From contig NZ_FRCS01000001.1 in assembly GCF_900143005.1 (NCBI RefSeq), positions 868,001 to 932,000 on the forward strand: DNA of 64,000 nucleotides, in the 5' to 3' direction. A program made the translations under genes and the position numbers. Positions 24,296 through 32,278 of the stretch are shown here, one piece after another. Below the pieces are notes generated by a model. That model was given only the letters and a program-made list of their open reading frames with translations, did no database searches and was not told the DNA's origin. Each line of letters begins with the position of its first letter. The stretch's first letter is position 1. This stretch comes from Cryptosporangium aurantiacum (lineage in GTDB: Bacteria; Actinomycetota; Actinomycetes; Mycobacteriales; Cryptosporangiaceae).

Positions 24296-26140
24296 ATGTC
24301 CGTATACCCGGCTGTAGCCGGACGACATGCGCGGCTGCCGCACTGGGCGTCGCTGCCCGTCGTCGTGGGAGTGGTCGGGCTGAGCGTCGCACTGCTGATC
24401 ACCGGCGTTCTGCACCAGGCTGAGCAGCGACGGGCCGTGGCCCTGCTCGACCGGCAGGCGACGGAGATCGAGGCCGCGGTGACCGCGGAGTCCAACCGGT
24501 ACGTCGACACGCTGACCGACCTGACCGCCGCGATCGGCGCGCAAACCAGCCTGACCCCGGCGGACTTCGCCGCGATCATGTCCGGGCTCAGCGCGGAGCG
24601 GCTCTACGGTGCCTCGGCGGTGTCGCTGGTCATGCCGTCCGCGGGCGCCGAACTACCGGACCTCGCCGAGGAGTGGAACCCGGACGAGCGGGCCGACGCG
24701 CTGGTACCGGACCTACTCGCGCTACCGCACCGGTTCGTCGTCCTCAACCGCACGTTGGACGGATCCGCCGCGCGGATCGGCCGCGACGCGGCCGCGATCG
24801 CGCCCGCACGGGAGGCGATGGACCTGGCCGTCCAGCGCGGGCAGCCGACCGCCAGCCGGACGTACGTGCTCAGCAAGGACGTCGAGCTGGTGCCCGCCGC
24901 CCAGCGGCAGCTGTCGTTCGTCGTCACCGCGCCGGTCCGGTCGGCGGGCAACGCGGGCGACGGAGAGCTGCGGGGCTGGCTGGTGATGGGCCTTCGCGGC
25001 CAGGATTTCCTCGAACGGACGCTGCGGCGCGCGGCGGCCGGGCAGGTGCAGGTCGAGCTGAGCGACGTCGACGGTTCGGCCGTCCGGCGCGTCGCCGGCT
25101 GGCCGCGGCGGCAGTCGAGCCTGGTCCCCGAGGGTGGGATCGCCGGTCGCGCGGAGGCCGCGGAGCGGATCGGGATCACCCCCTCGCCGAGCTGGCGGAC
25201 CGCCGGGGTCGAGCACCGGTGGGTGGAGGTCGCCGGACGGACCTGGCTGCTCTCGGTAGCTCCGGTCGACGGGTACATCCAACCGGACAGCACGCTGGAC
25301 AGCGTCGTCCTGTTCGCCGGGACCGTGATCGCGCTCCTGCTCGCCGCGCTGGTCGGCGTCCTCACCCGGTCGCGCGACCGAGCGCTGGCCGACGTCGAGC
25401 GTGCGACCGCCGCACTGCGGGCCGACGTCGCCCGGCGCGAGGAGGTCGAGCTCGAGCTACGACGCCGGGAACGGGAACTGGCCGGGTTCGCCGGTGTCGC
25501 CGCGCACGACCTGAGGTCACCGCTGACCGCGGCGTCGGCCTACCTCGAGGTGCTGGCCGACGACGAGAGCGACCGGCTGGACACCCAAGGGCAGGAGTTC
25601 CTCGGCCGGGCCCGTTCGGCGGTGGCCCGCACCGACCGGATGCTCACGGACCTGCTCGAGTACGCCACCGCCGAGAACAAGGAGCTGAACCGCGCCCACG
25701 TGGACCTCGCCGTGCTGGCCGCCGACGTGATCGCCGAGCGGACCGACCGGTTGGAGCCCGATCCGTACCGGGTGACGCTCGGTGAGCTGCCGGTGGTCTC
25801 CGGCGATCGGGGCATGCTCTGCCAGGTCCTCGACAACCTGATCGGCAACGCGCTGAAGTACACCGCGCCGGGCCGACCGCCTCGGGTCGCGGTGGGCTCG
25901 CGCCGGATCGAGGGCGGCTGGCGGATCGAGGTCGCCGACCGCGGGATCGGCATCCCGTTCGTCGAGCGCGAGGGTGTGTTCGACGCGTTCCACCGGGGTG
26001 ATGGGAGCGCGGGGTTCTCCGGCAGCGGTCTGGGGCTCGCGATCTGCCGCCGGATCGTCGAACGACATGGCGGGACGATCGGCATCGACGACAACCCCGA
26101 GGGAGGCAGCGTGTTCTGGTTCACGCTGCCCGATGCCTAG
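24296..26140 (+). CDS. CHASE-domain sensor histidine kinase
   Basis: A 614-residue kinase paralogous to the one at 18.3-20.4 kb. A helix at about 20-40 and another at 335-358 flank the extracytoplasmic CHASE domain, which shares RQATEIEAAVTAESNRYVDT-type sequence with its paralog. There is no PAS domain. HisKA reads FAGVAAHDLRSPLTA with the phosphoacceptor His404. The HATPase carries LIGNALKYTAP, ADRGIGIP and GSGLGLA. It senses an unknown external ligand and should phosphorylate a response regulator encoded elsewhere. The gene stops three bases before the stop of the convergent serine hydrolase. The region before the ATG is AT-rich. Confidence 0.92.
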   Translation: MSVYPAVAGRHARLPHWASLPVVVGVVGLSVALLITGVLHQAEQRRAVALLDRQATEIEAAVTAESNRYVDTLTDLTAAIGAQTSLTPADFAAIMSGLSAERLYGASAVSLVMPSAGAELPDLAEEWNPDERADALVPDLLALPHRFVVLNRTLDGSAARIGRDAAAIAPAREAMDLAVQRGQPTASRTYVLSKDVELVPAAQRQLSFVVTAPVRSAGNAGDGELRGWLVMGLRGQDFLERTLRRAAAGQVQVELSDVDGSAVRRVAGWPRRQSSLVPEGGIAGRAEAAERIGITPSPSWRTAGVEHRWVEVAGRTWLLSVAPVDGYIQPDSTLDSVVLFAGTVIALLLAALVGVLTRSRDRALADVERATAALRADVARREEVELELRRRERELAGFAGVAAHDLRSPLTAASAYLEVLADDESDRLDTQGQEFLGRARSAVARTDRMLTDLLEYATAENKELNRAHVDLAVLAADVIAERTDRLEPDPYRVTLGELPVVSGDRGMLCQVLDNLIGNALKYTAPGRPPRVAVGSRRIEGGWRIEVADRGIGIPFVEREGVFDAFHRGDGSAGFSGSGLGLAICRRIVERHGGTIGIDDNPEGGSVFWFTLPDA

Positions 26141-26143
26141 CCC

Positions 26144-26971
26144 TCACAGCCCTCGGAACAGCATGCGGTTGACCTGGGACGTGGTCTCGACGCCGCTGGC
26201 GTAGCTGCCGCGGGAGCGCTGGTCGGCCATCACCGCCACCAGGTACCGCTGGCGGCGGCCGACGAACCCGGCCGAGTTGATCACCCACCCCGCGCGGTAC
26301 CGGAACCACCCGTTCTTGTTGCCCCGCACCCAACCGGATCCGGCCGCCCACACTCCCCACTGCTGGTTGCCCGCGACACCGCGCATCCGCGCGATCAGGT
26401 ACTGCCGCACGTCGCTCGGCGCCTCCCGCACCACGTACCGGGTCAACCGGCGCAGGTCCGCCGCGGTCGTCTTCATCGCACCCCAGTGCCGGGCGAGGCC
26501 GGGCACGAAGCCGGTGTCGGTCATCCCGTAGTCCTGCCAGCGCGCGACCATCGACGCGCCACCGTAGCGGCGCCAGAGCTGGTTCGCCGCGCCGTTGTTG
26601 CTGGCCACCAGCGACGTGTAGAGCCACCGCCAGTCGTTGGTGGACAGCCGTACCTCACCCCGGTGCCTGCGCATCAGGATGTCCAGCGCGATCGCGAGCT
26701 TCGCGGTCGAGGCGGCGTAGATCTTGCGATCGGCGTACTCGTTCCGCCAGACCCGGTTCCGCCAGCCGTCCGAGACGGCGAGCCCGGTGTAGCCGGGACG
26801 GGTGGCGAGGTAGGCGTTCACGCGCTCGAGCCGGGCGGCGAAGTCGCAGTCGAAGCCGGTGGCCTCGTCGACGCACCCGGCGGCGCGGGCCACGTGGTCG
26901 GCCGCCGGCGTCAGGAACCACCCCCCGACCAGCGCCGTGACGAGAAGACAGATCGACAGCCGTACGCGCAC
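26144..26971 (-). CDS. Exported beta-lactamase-fold serine hydrolase
   Basis: About 275 residues. The N-terminus from GTG 26971 is a signal peptide (MRVRLSICLLVTALVGGWFL) preceded by GGAGG five bases upstream; the open frame to 27010 adds residues that would spoil it. The mature domain has the class A beta-lactamase/penicillin-binding motifs: SxxK in YAASTAKLAIALD, SxN in LVASNNGAANQLW, and KNG in GNKNGWF in place of KTG. Substrate could be a beta-lactam or cell-wall peptide. The usual Glu166-type omega loop is not obvious, which argues for a peptidase or lipoprotein-like role over true beta-lactamase. Confidence 0.8.
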   Translation of the reverse strand: MRVRLSICLLVTALVGGWFLTPAADHVARAAGCVDEATGFDCDFAARLERVNAYLATRPGYTGLAVSDGWRNRVWRNEYADRKIYAASTAKLAIALDILMRRHRGEVRLSTNDWRWLYTSLVASNNGAANQLWRRYGGASMVARWQDYGMTDTGFVPGLARHWGAMKTTAADLRRLTRYVVREAPSDVRQYLIARMRGVAGNQQWGVWAAGSGWVRGNKNGWFRYRAGWVINSAGFVGRRQRYLVAVMADQRSRGSYASGVETTSQVNRMLFRGL

Positions 26972-27171
26972 GGTCCCCTCCGGTGCCCGGTGGATCCTTG
27001 AAAGTGACACTAATACCTATTCGTTACGATTCTGAGGACCGCTCGCGGCGGGTCGTGCAGCTCGCTGTGGCGCCCCGGGCACGCGTCCGAAACAGGCATT
27101 TGCCGGTACAGGCGACCGGTGAGGGGTACGAAGGATGGGGACGCTCGAGGGGAATCCAGGGAGGTAGCACG

Positions 27172-28548
27172 GTGCCGATCGCGACGATCGACCCGACCGA
27201 CGGTCGGGTGCTCAAGACCTTCGAACCGCTGACCGAGGCGCAGGTCGACGCGAGCCTGGCGCGGGCGGCCGAAGGGTTCGCGGCGCTTCGCGCCACGACG
27301 TTCGAACAGCGGGCGACGTGGCTACGGGCCGCCGCCGATCTTCTGGACGCCGAGCGCGACGACGTCGCCCGGACGATGACCGTCGAGATGGGCAAAACGC
27401 TCGTCGCGGCGAAGGCCGAGGTCGCCAAGTGCGCCACCGCGTGCCGCTTCTACGCCGAGCACGCCGCGGCGTTCCTGGCCGACGAGCCGCTCGACGATCC
27501 GTCGGCGGTGAAGGCCAGCCGGGCCTACGTGCGGTACCAGCCGCTCGGCCCGGTGCTCGCGGTGATGCCGTGGAACTTCCCGCTCTGGCAGGCGATGCGG
27601 TTCGCCGCGCCCGCGCTGATGGCCGGTAACCCGGGCCTGCTCAAGCACGCGTCGAACGTCCCGCAGACCGCTTTGTACCTGGGGGAGTTGTTCGAGCGGG
27701 CCGGGTTCCCGGCGGGTGCGTTCCAGACCCTGCTGATCGGCTCCGGCCAGGTCGAAGCCGTGCTCAGCGACCGGCGGGTCGCGGCCGCGACGCTCACCGG
27801 CAGTGAGGGTGCGGGCCGGGCGGTTGCCGCGATCGCCGGCCGGGAGCTGAAGAAGACCGTGCTGGAGCTGGGTGGCAGCGACCCGTTCGTGGTGATGCCG
27901 TCGGCCGACATCAACCGCGCTGCCGAGGTCGCAGTCACCGCACGCTGCCAGAACAACGGCCAGTCGTGCATCGCCGCGAAGCGGTTCATCGTCCACACCG
28001 ACGTGTACGACGCGTTCGCGACGGCGTTCGTCGACCGGATGGCCGCGCTCACCGTCGGTGATCCCCAGGACGAGAAGACCGACGTCGGACCGCTCGCCAC
28101 CGAGCAGGGGCGGACGGACGTCGCGGAGCTGGTCGAGGACGCGGTGGCGAAGGGTGCCACGGTTTTGTGCGGTGGTACCGCTCCGGAGCGTCCGGGGTGG
28201 TGGTACCCGCCGACGGTCGTCGCGGACCTGACGCCGGACATGCGGATGTACCGCGAGGAGGTGTTCGGGCCGGTCGCCGGGTTGTACCGGGTCTCGTCCT
28301 ACGAGGAGGCGATCGAGGTCGCGAACGGAACCGACTTCGGGCTCGGCTCCAACGCGTGGACCGGCGACGCCGCCGAGCAGGAGCGCTTCGCCACCGACCT
28401 GGAGGCGGGCGCCGTGTTCGTCAACGGCATGGTGACGTCGTTCCCGCACCTGCCGTTCGGCGGCATCAAAGTCTCCGGCTACGGCCGCGAACTGTCAGCC
28501 CAGGGCATCCGCGAGTTCTGCAACGCCAAGACTGTCTGGATCGGCTAG
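27172..28548 (+). CDS. gabD: NAD(P)-dependent succinate-semialdehyde dehydrogenase
   Basis: A 458-residue aldehyde dehydrogenase. GPVLAVMPWNFPLWQ binds the cofactor, LELGGSDPFVV carries the general-base glutamate and NNGQSCIAAKRFIVH the nucleophilic cysteine. EEVFGPVAGLYRV and the short form (about 455 residues, PIATIDP start) match the GabD1-type succinate-semialdehyde dehydrogenases of actinobacteria. It would oxidise succinic semialdehyde to succinate in GABA or related catabolism. GTG 27172 has AGGGAGG seven bases upstream. No transaminase is adjacent. Its stop overlaps by four bases that of the convergent serpin-like gene. Confidence 0.88.
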   Translation: MPIATIDPTDGRVLKTFEPLTEAQVDASLARAAEGFAALRATTFEQRATWLRAAADLLDAERDDVARTMTVEMGKTLVAAKAEVAKCATACRFYAEHAAAFLADEPLDDPSAVKASRAYVRYQPLGPVLAVMPWNFPLWQAMRFAAPALMAGNPGLLKHASNVPQTALYLGELFERAGFPAGAFQTLLIGSGQVEAVLSDRRVAAATLTGSEGAGRAVAAIAGRELKKTVLELGGSDPFVVMPSADINRAAEVAVTARCQNNGQSCIAAKRFIVHTDVYDAFATAFVDRMAALTVGDPQDEKTDVGPLATEQGRTDVAELVEDAVAKGATVLCGGTAPERPGWWYPPTVVADLTPDMRMYREEVFGPVAGLYRVSSYEEAIEVANGTDFGLGSNAWTGDAAEQERFATDLEAGAVFVNGMVTSFPHLPFGGIKVSGYGRELSAQGIREFCNAKTVWIG

Positions 28549-29759
28549 GCCTCGGACGGCTCGGCGACCCACGCGGAGAAGACCGGCACACCGTGCCAGG
28601 GCCCCCTCCTCCGCTGCTGCGCCACCGCCACCACCGCGTACGGCCGCCCGAAGCGCAACGCGGCCCGGCGTAACAACCCGGGCCGCGGCGCCGGCGGCAT
28701 CCCGGCGAGCCGGATCCCCAGCGCGGTCACCGCCGCGGCCTTGAACCCGACCCGGGAGTAGGCCGCCATCGCGCTCTGCACTGCCTCCACCGCGAACCCC
28801 TCGGGCTGCGGTGGCAGCAGCGGCACCAGCGCCGCGGCGGCCTCCGCGAACCCGGTGCGCGGATCCCGCAGCAGGTCGTGCGTGCTGCGCGCGGACCAGG
28901 CCGGCAGCGTGGCGGCGAAGCGCTCCTCCCGTCCGTCGCGGGCGTGCGTCTGCGTCGGCTCTTCGGTGATCGTCCACGCGTGGCCCTCGCCCAGCGGCAG
29001 GTCGAACAGCGAGAGCCGAGGGGCGAGGCCGGCGACGTGGTCGGACGCGATCCGGTGGGCCGCCGCGAGCACGGCGGGCGGCGCGACGTCGGGTGCCGCG
29101 ATCACCGAGACGACGACGAGCGGGTCGTCGTCCGCGCTGTCGGCGGCGTGCACGGCGACGGTCCCGGCGTCACGGGTGAGGGCCAGGAAACACCGGTGAA
29201 TACTCGGGGCTCGCAGCGCGGTCGTCACCCGGCCGGCCCACGGGCTGTCGGCCCCGAGCTCCGCGGCCGGCACCGTGTCGAACGGCGTCCCCCACGACAC
29301 GTCGGTGGCCAGCGCCGACGCCAGCACGAGCAGCGTCCGGGCATCAACCTGGATCGGGAACTCGTCGATCAGCCCGCCGGTCCGGTCGGCGGCCCACGCG
29401 TTCGCCCCCTCCTGGGAGGGCACCGCGCCGCGCTCGACGACGTCGGCCAGCCCGGACTCCCACGCCTGCAGCGCGGGCGTGCGCTGGTCGGCCCTGGTCC
29501 AGAGCGCGGCAGCCGCGGCGACCGCCGGGTGCGGCTCGGCCAGCAGACGCCCGGCGCGGGCAGCGGCCGCCTGGGCCGGTTCGCCCAGGACGTCCTCCAG
29601 CGTGGCGCGGACGGATCCGGTCGCGGCCGGTGCGGCCAGCGCCAGCACGAGCCAGGCACCCAGCGGCGAAGCCACCTGGTGGCCGGGGCTCAGGGCGAGG
29701 TGCAGGCGCTCCGCATAGCGGGCGACGAGCTGCGGGAAGCGGTCGAGCTGCTGCGGCAT
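28545..29759 (-). CDS. Divergent serpin-like protein
   Basis: A 404-residue protein with weak but ordered similarity to serpins. LALSPGHQVASPLGAWLVLALAA matches the serpin N-terminal SP..v..aL segment. NAWAADRTGGLIDEF followed by LLVLASALATDVSWGTPFD matches the TxGxI...LvLvnaiyFkgxW block. RVGFKAAAVTALGIR resembles the reactive-centre hinge (EGTEAAAAT). The last segment FGRPYAVVAV...GVPVFSAWV resembles the C-terminal rPFlf...lFxGxV strand pair. No signal peptide is visible. If active it would trap a serine protease; hinge changes may instead make it non-inhibitory. It is divergent from the DasR-like regulator and shares that promoter region. Confidence 0.68.
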   Translation of the reverse strand: MPQQLDRFPQLVARYAERLHLALSPGHQVASPLGAWLVLALAAPAATGSVRATLEDVLGEPAQAAAARAGRLLAEPHPAVAAAAALWTRADQRTPALQAWESGLADVVERGAVPSQEGANAWAADRTGGLIDEFPIQVDARTLLVLASALATDVSWGTPFDTVPAAELGADSPWAGRVTTALRAPSIHRCFLALTRDAGTVAVHAADSADDDPLVVVSVIAAPDVAPPAVLAAAHRIASDHVAGLAPRLSLFDLPLGEGHAWTITEEPTQTHARDGREERFAATLPAWSARSTHDLLRDPRTGFAEAAAALVPLLPPQPEGFAVEAVQSAMAAYSRVGFKAAAVTALGIRLAGMPPAPRPGLLRRAALRFGRPYAVVAVAQQRRRGPWHGVPVFSAWVAEPSEA

Positions 29760-29815
29760 CGGTTCAGTGTCGCGCGGCTGTCCAGCGGAGGCGCTCTTGA
29801 CGACCAGGTCATCCA

Positions 29816-29831
29816 AGTGGTCTAGTCCGGG
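29816..29831. promoter_or_regulatory. DasR-type operator (dre-like) before the GntR regulator
   Basis: AGTGGTCTAGTCCGGG matches the Streptomyces dre consensus ACTGGTCTAGACCAGT at 12 of 16 positions. Its complement matches the second site at 32187-32202 at 13 of 16. It lies between the divergent serpin-like and regulator genes, 31 bp before the regulator ATG, suggesting autoregulation. Confidence 0.65.
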
Positions 29832-29861
29832 CTGGACCAGAGCTGCACGAGGTCGGAGGCC

Positions 29862-30638
29862 ATGCTGAGCGCCGTGAACAACCCCGGAGACACACCGAAC
29901 GTGATCGACGCCCGCAGCCCCGTGCCGAAGTACTACCAGCTGCGCGAGATCCTCCTCGACCTGATCGAGCGAGAACTCACCGTCGACGCGCCGGTCCCGT
30001 CCGAACGCGAGCTGGCCGCCCGCTACGGCCTCTCCCGGATGACCGCGCGGCAGGCGATCGAGCACCTGGTCAGCGAAGGCAAGCTCTACCGCGTCCAGGG
30101 CCGCGGGACCTTCGTGGCGCGGCCGAAGATCGTCATGCCGCTGCGCCTGACCTCGTTCAGCGACGACATGCGTGCCCGCGGCATGGTCCCGGGCGCCCGT
30201 GACCTGGGCCGACGCGCGATCGACGCGCCCGCAGCCGTGGCCCGCGAACTGGGCGTCGAGGCCGGTGCCCCGCTCTATGTCGTCGAGCGCCTCCGCACCG
30301 CGGACGGCGTCCCGATGGCGCTGGAACGGTCGCACCTGCCGGCGCGGCTCGTACCCGGGCTGCTCGACCAGTCGCTCGCCGACCGCTCGCTCTACCAACT
30401 GCTCGCGGCCGAGTACGGCCTGGCCCTGGACCGCGGGGACCAGGTGATCGAGGCGGGCATCGCCGACCGCGGTGACGCCGAGCTGCTCGCGCTCGCCCCC
30501 GGTAGCGCGGTGCTCCGGCTCCAGCGCCGGTCGTGGGCGGGCTCGGTGCCGGTCGAGTACGTCGTCTCCACCTACCGCGCCGACCGCTATCAGCTGCGTG
30601 CGTCGCTGGACATCGATCCACCCGGAGGGGGAGCCTGA
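29862..30638 (+). CDS. dasR: GntR/HutC-family regulator, DasR-like
   Basis: A 258-residue repressor. Residues 20-90 form the winged helix-turn-helix (VPKYYQLREILLDLIE, PSERELAARYGLSRMTARQA, RVQGRGTFVARPK), and residues 95-250 the UTRA effector domain with LTSFSDDMRARGMVPGARDL and EYVVSTYRADRYQL. The order and wording are close to Streptomyces DasR, whose effectors are glucosamine and GlcNAc phosphates. Adjacent NagZ, importer, MurQ and NagA genes fit that role, as do dre-like sites at 29816 and 32187. The stop overlaps the start of the next gene (TGATG). Orthology to DasR rather than a paralog is likely but unproven. Confidence 0.85.
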   Translation: MLSAVNNPGDTPNVIDARSPVPKYYQLREILLDLIERELTVDAPVPSERELAARYGLSRMTARQAIEHLVSEGKLYRVQGRGTFVARPKIVMPLRLTSFSDDMRARGMVPGARDLGRRAIDAPAAVARELGVEAGAPLYVVERLRTADGVPMALERSHLPARLVPGLLDQSLADRSLYQLLAAEYGLALDRGDQVIEAGIADRGDAELLALAPGSAVLRLQRRSWAGSVPVEYVVSTYRADRYQLRASLDIDPPGGGA

Positions 30639-32110
30639 TGAAAGAGCTGGTCGACCGCGTTCTGCTGGTCGGGTTCGAGGAACCGGACCCGCCGGAGTGG
30701 CTCCGCCGGGCTGCGCCCGGCCTCGGGGCGGTGGTCCTGTACGGCCAGAACCTCCTCGTTGATACGGACGCCGCGCGCCTGGCGGAGTTGCTGCACACCG
30801 AGTCGGACGTCGTCCTCGCGGTGGACGAGGAGGGCGGCGACGTCACCCGGGTGCACTACCGCGAGGGCAGCCCCACGCCGGGCAACTACGTCCTCGGCGC
30901 CGCCGACGACGTGACCCTCACCGCGAAGGTGGCCGAGAGCATCGGCGTCGGCCTGCGGACGGCCGGCATCGGCTGGAACCTCGCGCCGGACGTCGACGTG
31001 AACTCGGCACCGGAGAACCCGGTGATCGGCGTCCGGGCGTTCGGAGCCGATCCGAAGCTGGTCAGCGCACATGCGTCGGCCTGGATTCGCGCGCTGGAGG
31101 AGACCGGCGTCGCGGCCTGCGCGAAACACTTCCCGGGGCACGGCGACACGCGCGCCGACTCGCACCACGCGCTGCCGGTCGTCGACTGCAGCGAGGCCGA
31201 GTGGCGCCGCGTCCATCTGCCGCCGTTCGTCGCCGCGGTCGAGGCCGGCGTCCGCTCGGTGATGACCGCGCACGTCGTGGTCCCCGCGCTGGACGCTGCT
31301 CCGGCCACGATGAGCCGCCGGTTGCTGACCGGCGTCCTCCGGCGCGAGCTCGGCTACGACGGCGTGATCGTCACCGACGCGCTGGACATGGGGGCGATCC
31401 GGGACGGCGTCGGGACGGAGGCCGGTGCCGTCGCCGCGTTGCGGGCCGGCGCCGACGCGCTGTGCCTCGGCGCGATCGGTGGGGAAGGGCTCTACCTCCG
31501 GGTCCGGTCGGCGGTGCTGGCCGCGGTCGAGGACGGGTCGCTGCCCCGTGCCCGGCTGGAGGAGGCCGCCGAACGCGTCGAGGCCCTGCGTGGCTGGCTC
31601 CGGGAGGCTCCGCCCCGGCCGGATCCCGAACCCGGCTGGGTGTGCGGCTCCGCGAGCCTGAACGGCTGGGACGACCCGGGCCTGGAGGCCGCTCGCCGCG
31701 CCGCGCTCGTCCTGGGTGCTTCGCCGCTGGCCGCGCGGCCGATCGTCGTCGAAATGCGCGACACACCGAACCTCGCGGTCGGCGAGGCGTACTGGGACCT
31801 GGCCGGGCCGCTGGCGGCCGTGGGCCGCGAGCCACTGGCCGTCCACCGGCTGACCAGCGACGCGGTCCCGCTCACGCTCGATCTGCCCGACGGCCTTCCG
31901 GTCGTCGTCGTCGGCCGCGACGTGGCCCGCTCGGCATGGCAGCGGGCCGCCTGGCAGACGGTATACGAGCGGCGTCCCGACGCCGTGCTCGTCGACATCG
32001 GACTGCCACGCCCGGACGTGCTCACCGAGGGACCGCGCGTGTTCGTCGGCGGTGCCGGCCGTCCGAATCTGCGGGTGGCGGCCGAGCTGTTGGCCGGCAT
32101 CCGGCTGTAA
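30638..32110 (+). CDS. nagZ: Glycoside hydrolase family 3, NagZ-type beta-N-acetylhexosaminidase
   Basis: A 490-residue GH3 enzyme without signal peptide, so probably cytoplasmic. The NagZ signature KHFPGHGDTRADSHHALP contains the Asp-His acid/base dyad loop, and VIVTDALDMGAI the nucleophilic aspartate. AVDEEGGDVTR and GWNLAPDVDVNSAPENPVIG are further NagZ blocks. Residues 340-490 are an added C-terminal domain as in the two-domain NagZ of Gram-positives. It should release GlcNAc from GlcNAc-MurNAc fragments or chito-oligosaccharides brought in by the importer. Translationally coupled to the regulator (TGATG), with GGAGGGGGAG upstream. Confidence 0.9.
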   Translation: MKELVDRVLLVGFEEPDPPEWLRRAAPGLGAVVLYGQNLLVDTDAARLAELLHTESDVVLAVDEEGGDVTRVHYREGSPTPGNYVLGAADDVTLTAKVAESIGVGLRTAGIGWNLAPDVDVNSAPENPVIGVRAFGADPKLVSAHASAWIRALEETGVAACAKHFPGHGDTRADSHHALPVVDCSEAEWRRVHLPPFVAAVEAGVRSVMTAHVVVPALDAAPATMSRRLLTGVLRRELGYDGVIVTDALDMGAIRDGVGTEAGAVAALRAGADALCLGAIGGEGLYLRVRSAVLAAVEDGSLPRARLEEAAERVEALRGWLREAPPRPDPEPGWVCGSASLNGWDDPGLEAARRAALVLGASPLAARPIVVEMRDTPNLAVGEAYWDLAGPLAAVGREPLAVHRLTSDAVPLTLDLPDGLPVVVVGRDVARSAWQRAAWQTVYERRPDAVLVDIGLPRPDVLTEGPRVFVGGAGRPNLRVAAELLAGIRL

Positions 32111-32115
32111 GCGGT

Positions 32116-32140
32116 GGCCGCCGGGACTGTTCCGGCGGCC
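32116..32140 (+). terminator. Hairpin after nagZ
   Basis: GGCCGCCGG and CCGGCGGCC pair perfectly around a 7-base loop, six bases after the nagZ stop. It separates the dasR-nagZ unit from the importer operon, which has its own operator-like site. Confidence 0.65.
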
Positions 32141-32186
32141 GTTACCGAACTGACTCCTTGACGCCACATAGGGGCTGTGCCACAGT

Positions 32187-32202
32187 CCCGGGCTAGACCG
32201 GT
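32187..32202. promoter_or_regulatory. DasR-type operator (dre-like) before the sugar importer
   Basis: CCCGGGCTAGACCGGT matches the dre consensus at 12 of 16 positions, with an intact CTAGACC core. It lies 76 bp before the binding-protein GTG and is the expected control point for the importer operon. Confidence 0.68.
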
Positions 32203-32278
32203 ATGGACCACTCGCCGAGCACGGCGCGGCCACCAGTCAGACCGATCGAGGTCGGACCGAACCTAAGAAGGAGGCGAC

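Noticed and set aside
20447-24303. Similar AT-rich strings (CGTTTAAGTCCCCTTATG and CGTTAAGCTCCTATTATG) near the starts of the two paralogous sensor kinases
   Set aside because: The strings lie in opposite orientation relative to their genes, and the alignment needs a gap. Too weak to call a shared operator.
26971-27172. Promoter elements between the serine hydrolase and gabD
   Set aside because: Several TTGAAA/TGACAC and TACGAT combinations occur but none has both good match and spacing.
31201-32196. Second plus-strand frame inside nagZ
   Set aside because: Shadow of the GH3 gene; Arg/Gly/Pro-rich with no conserved motif.
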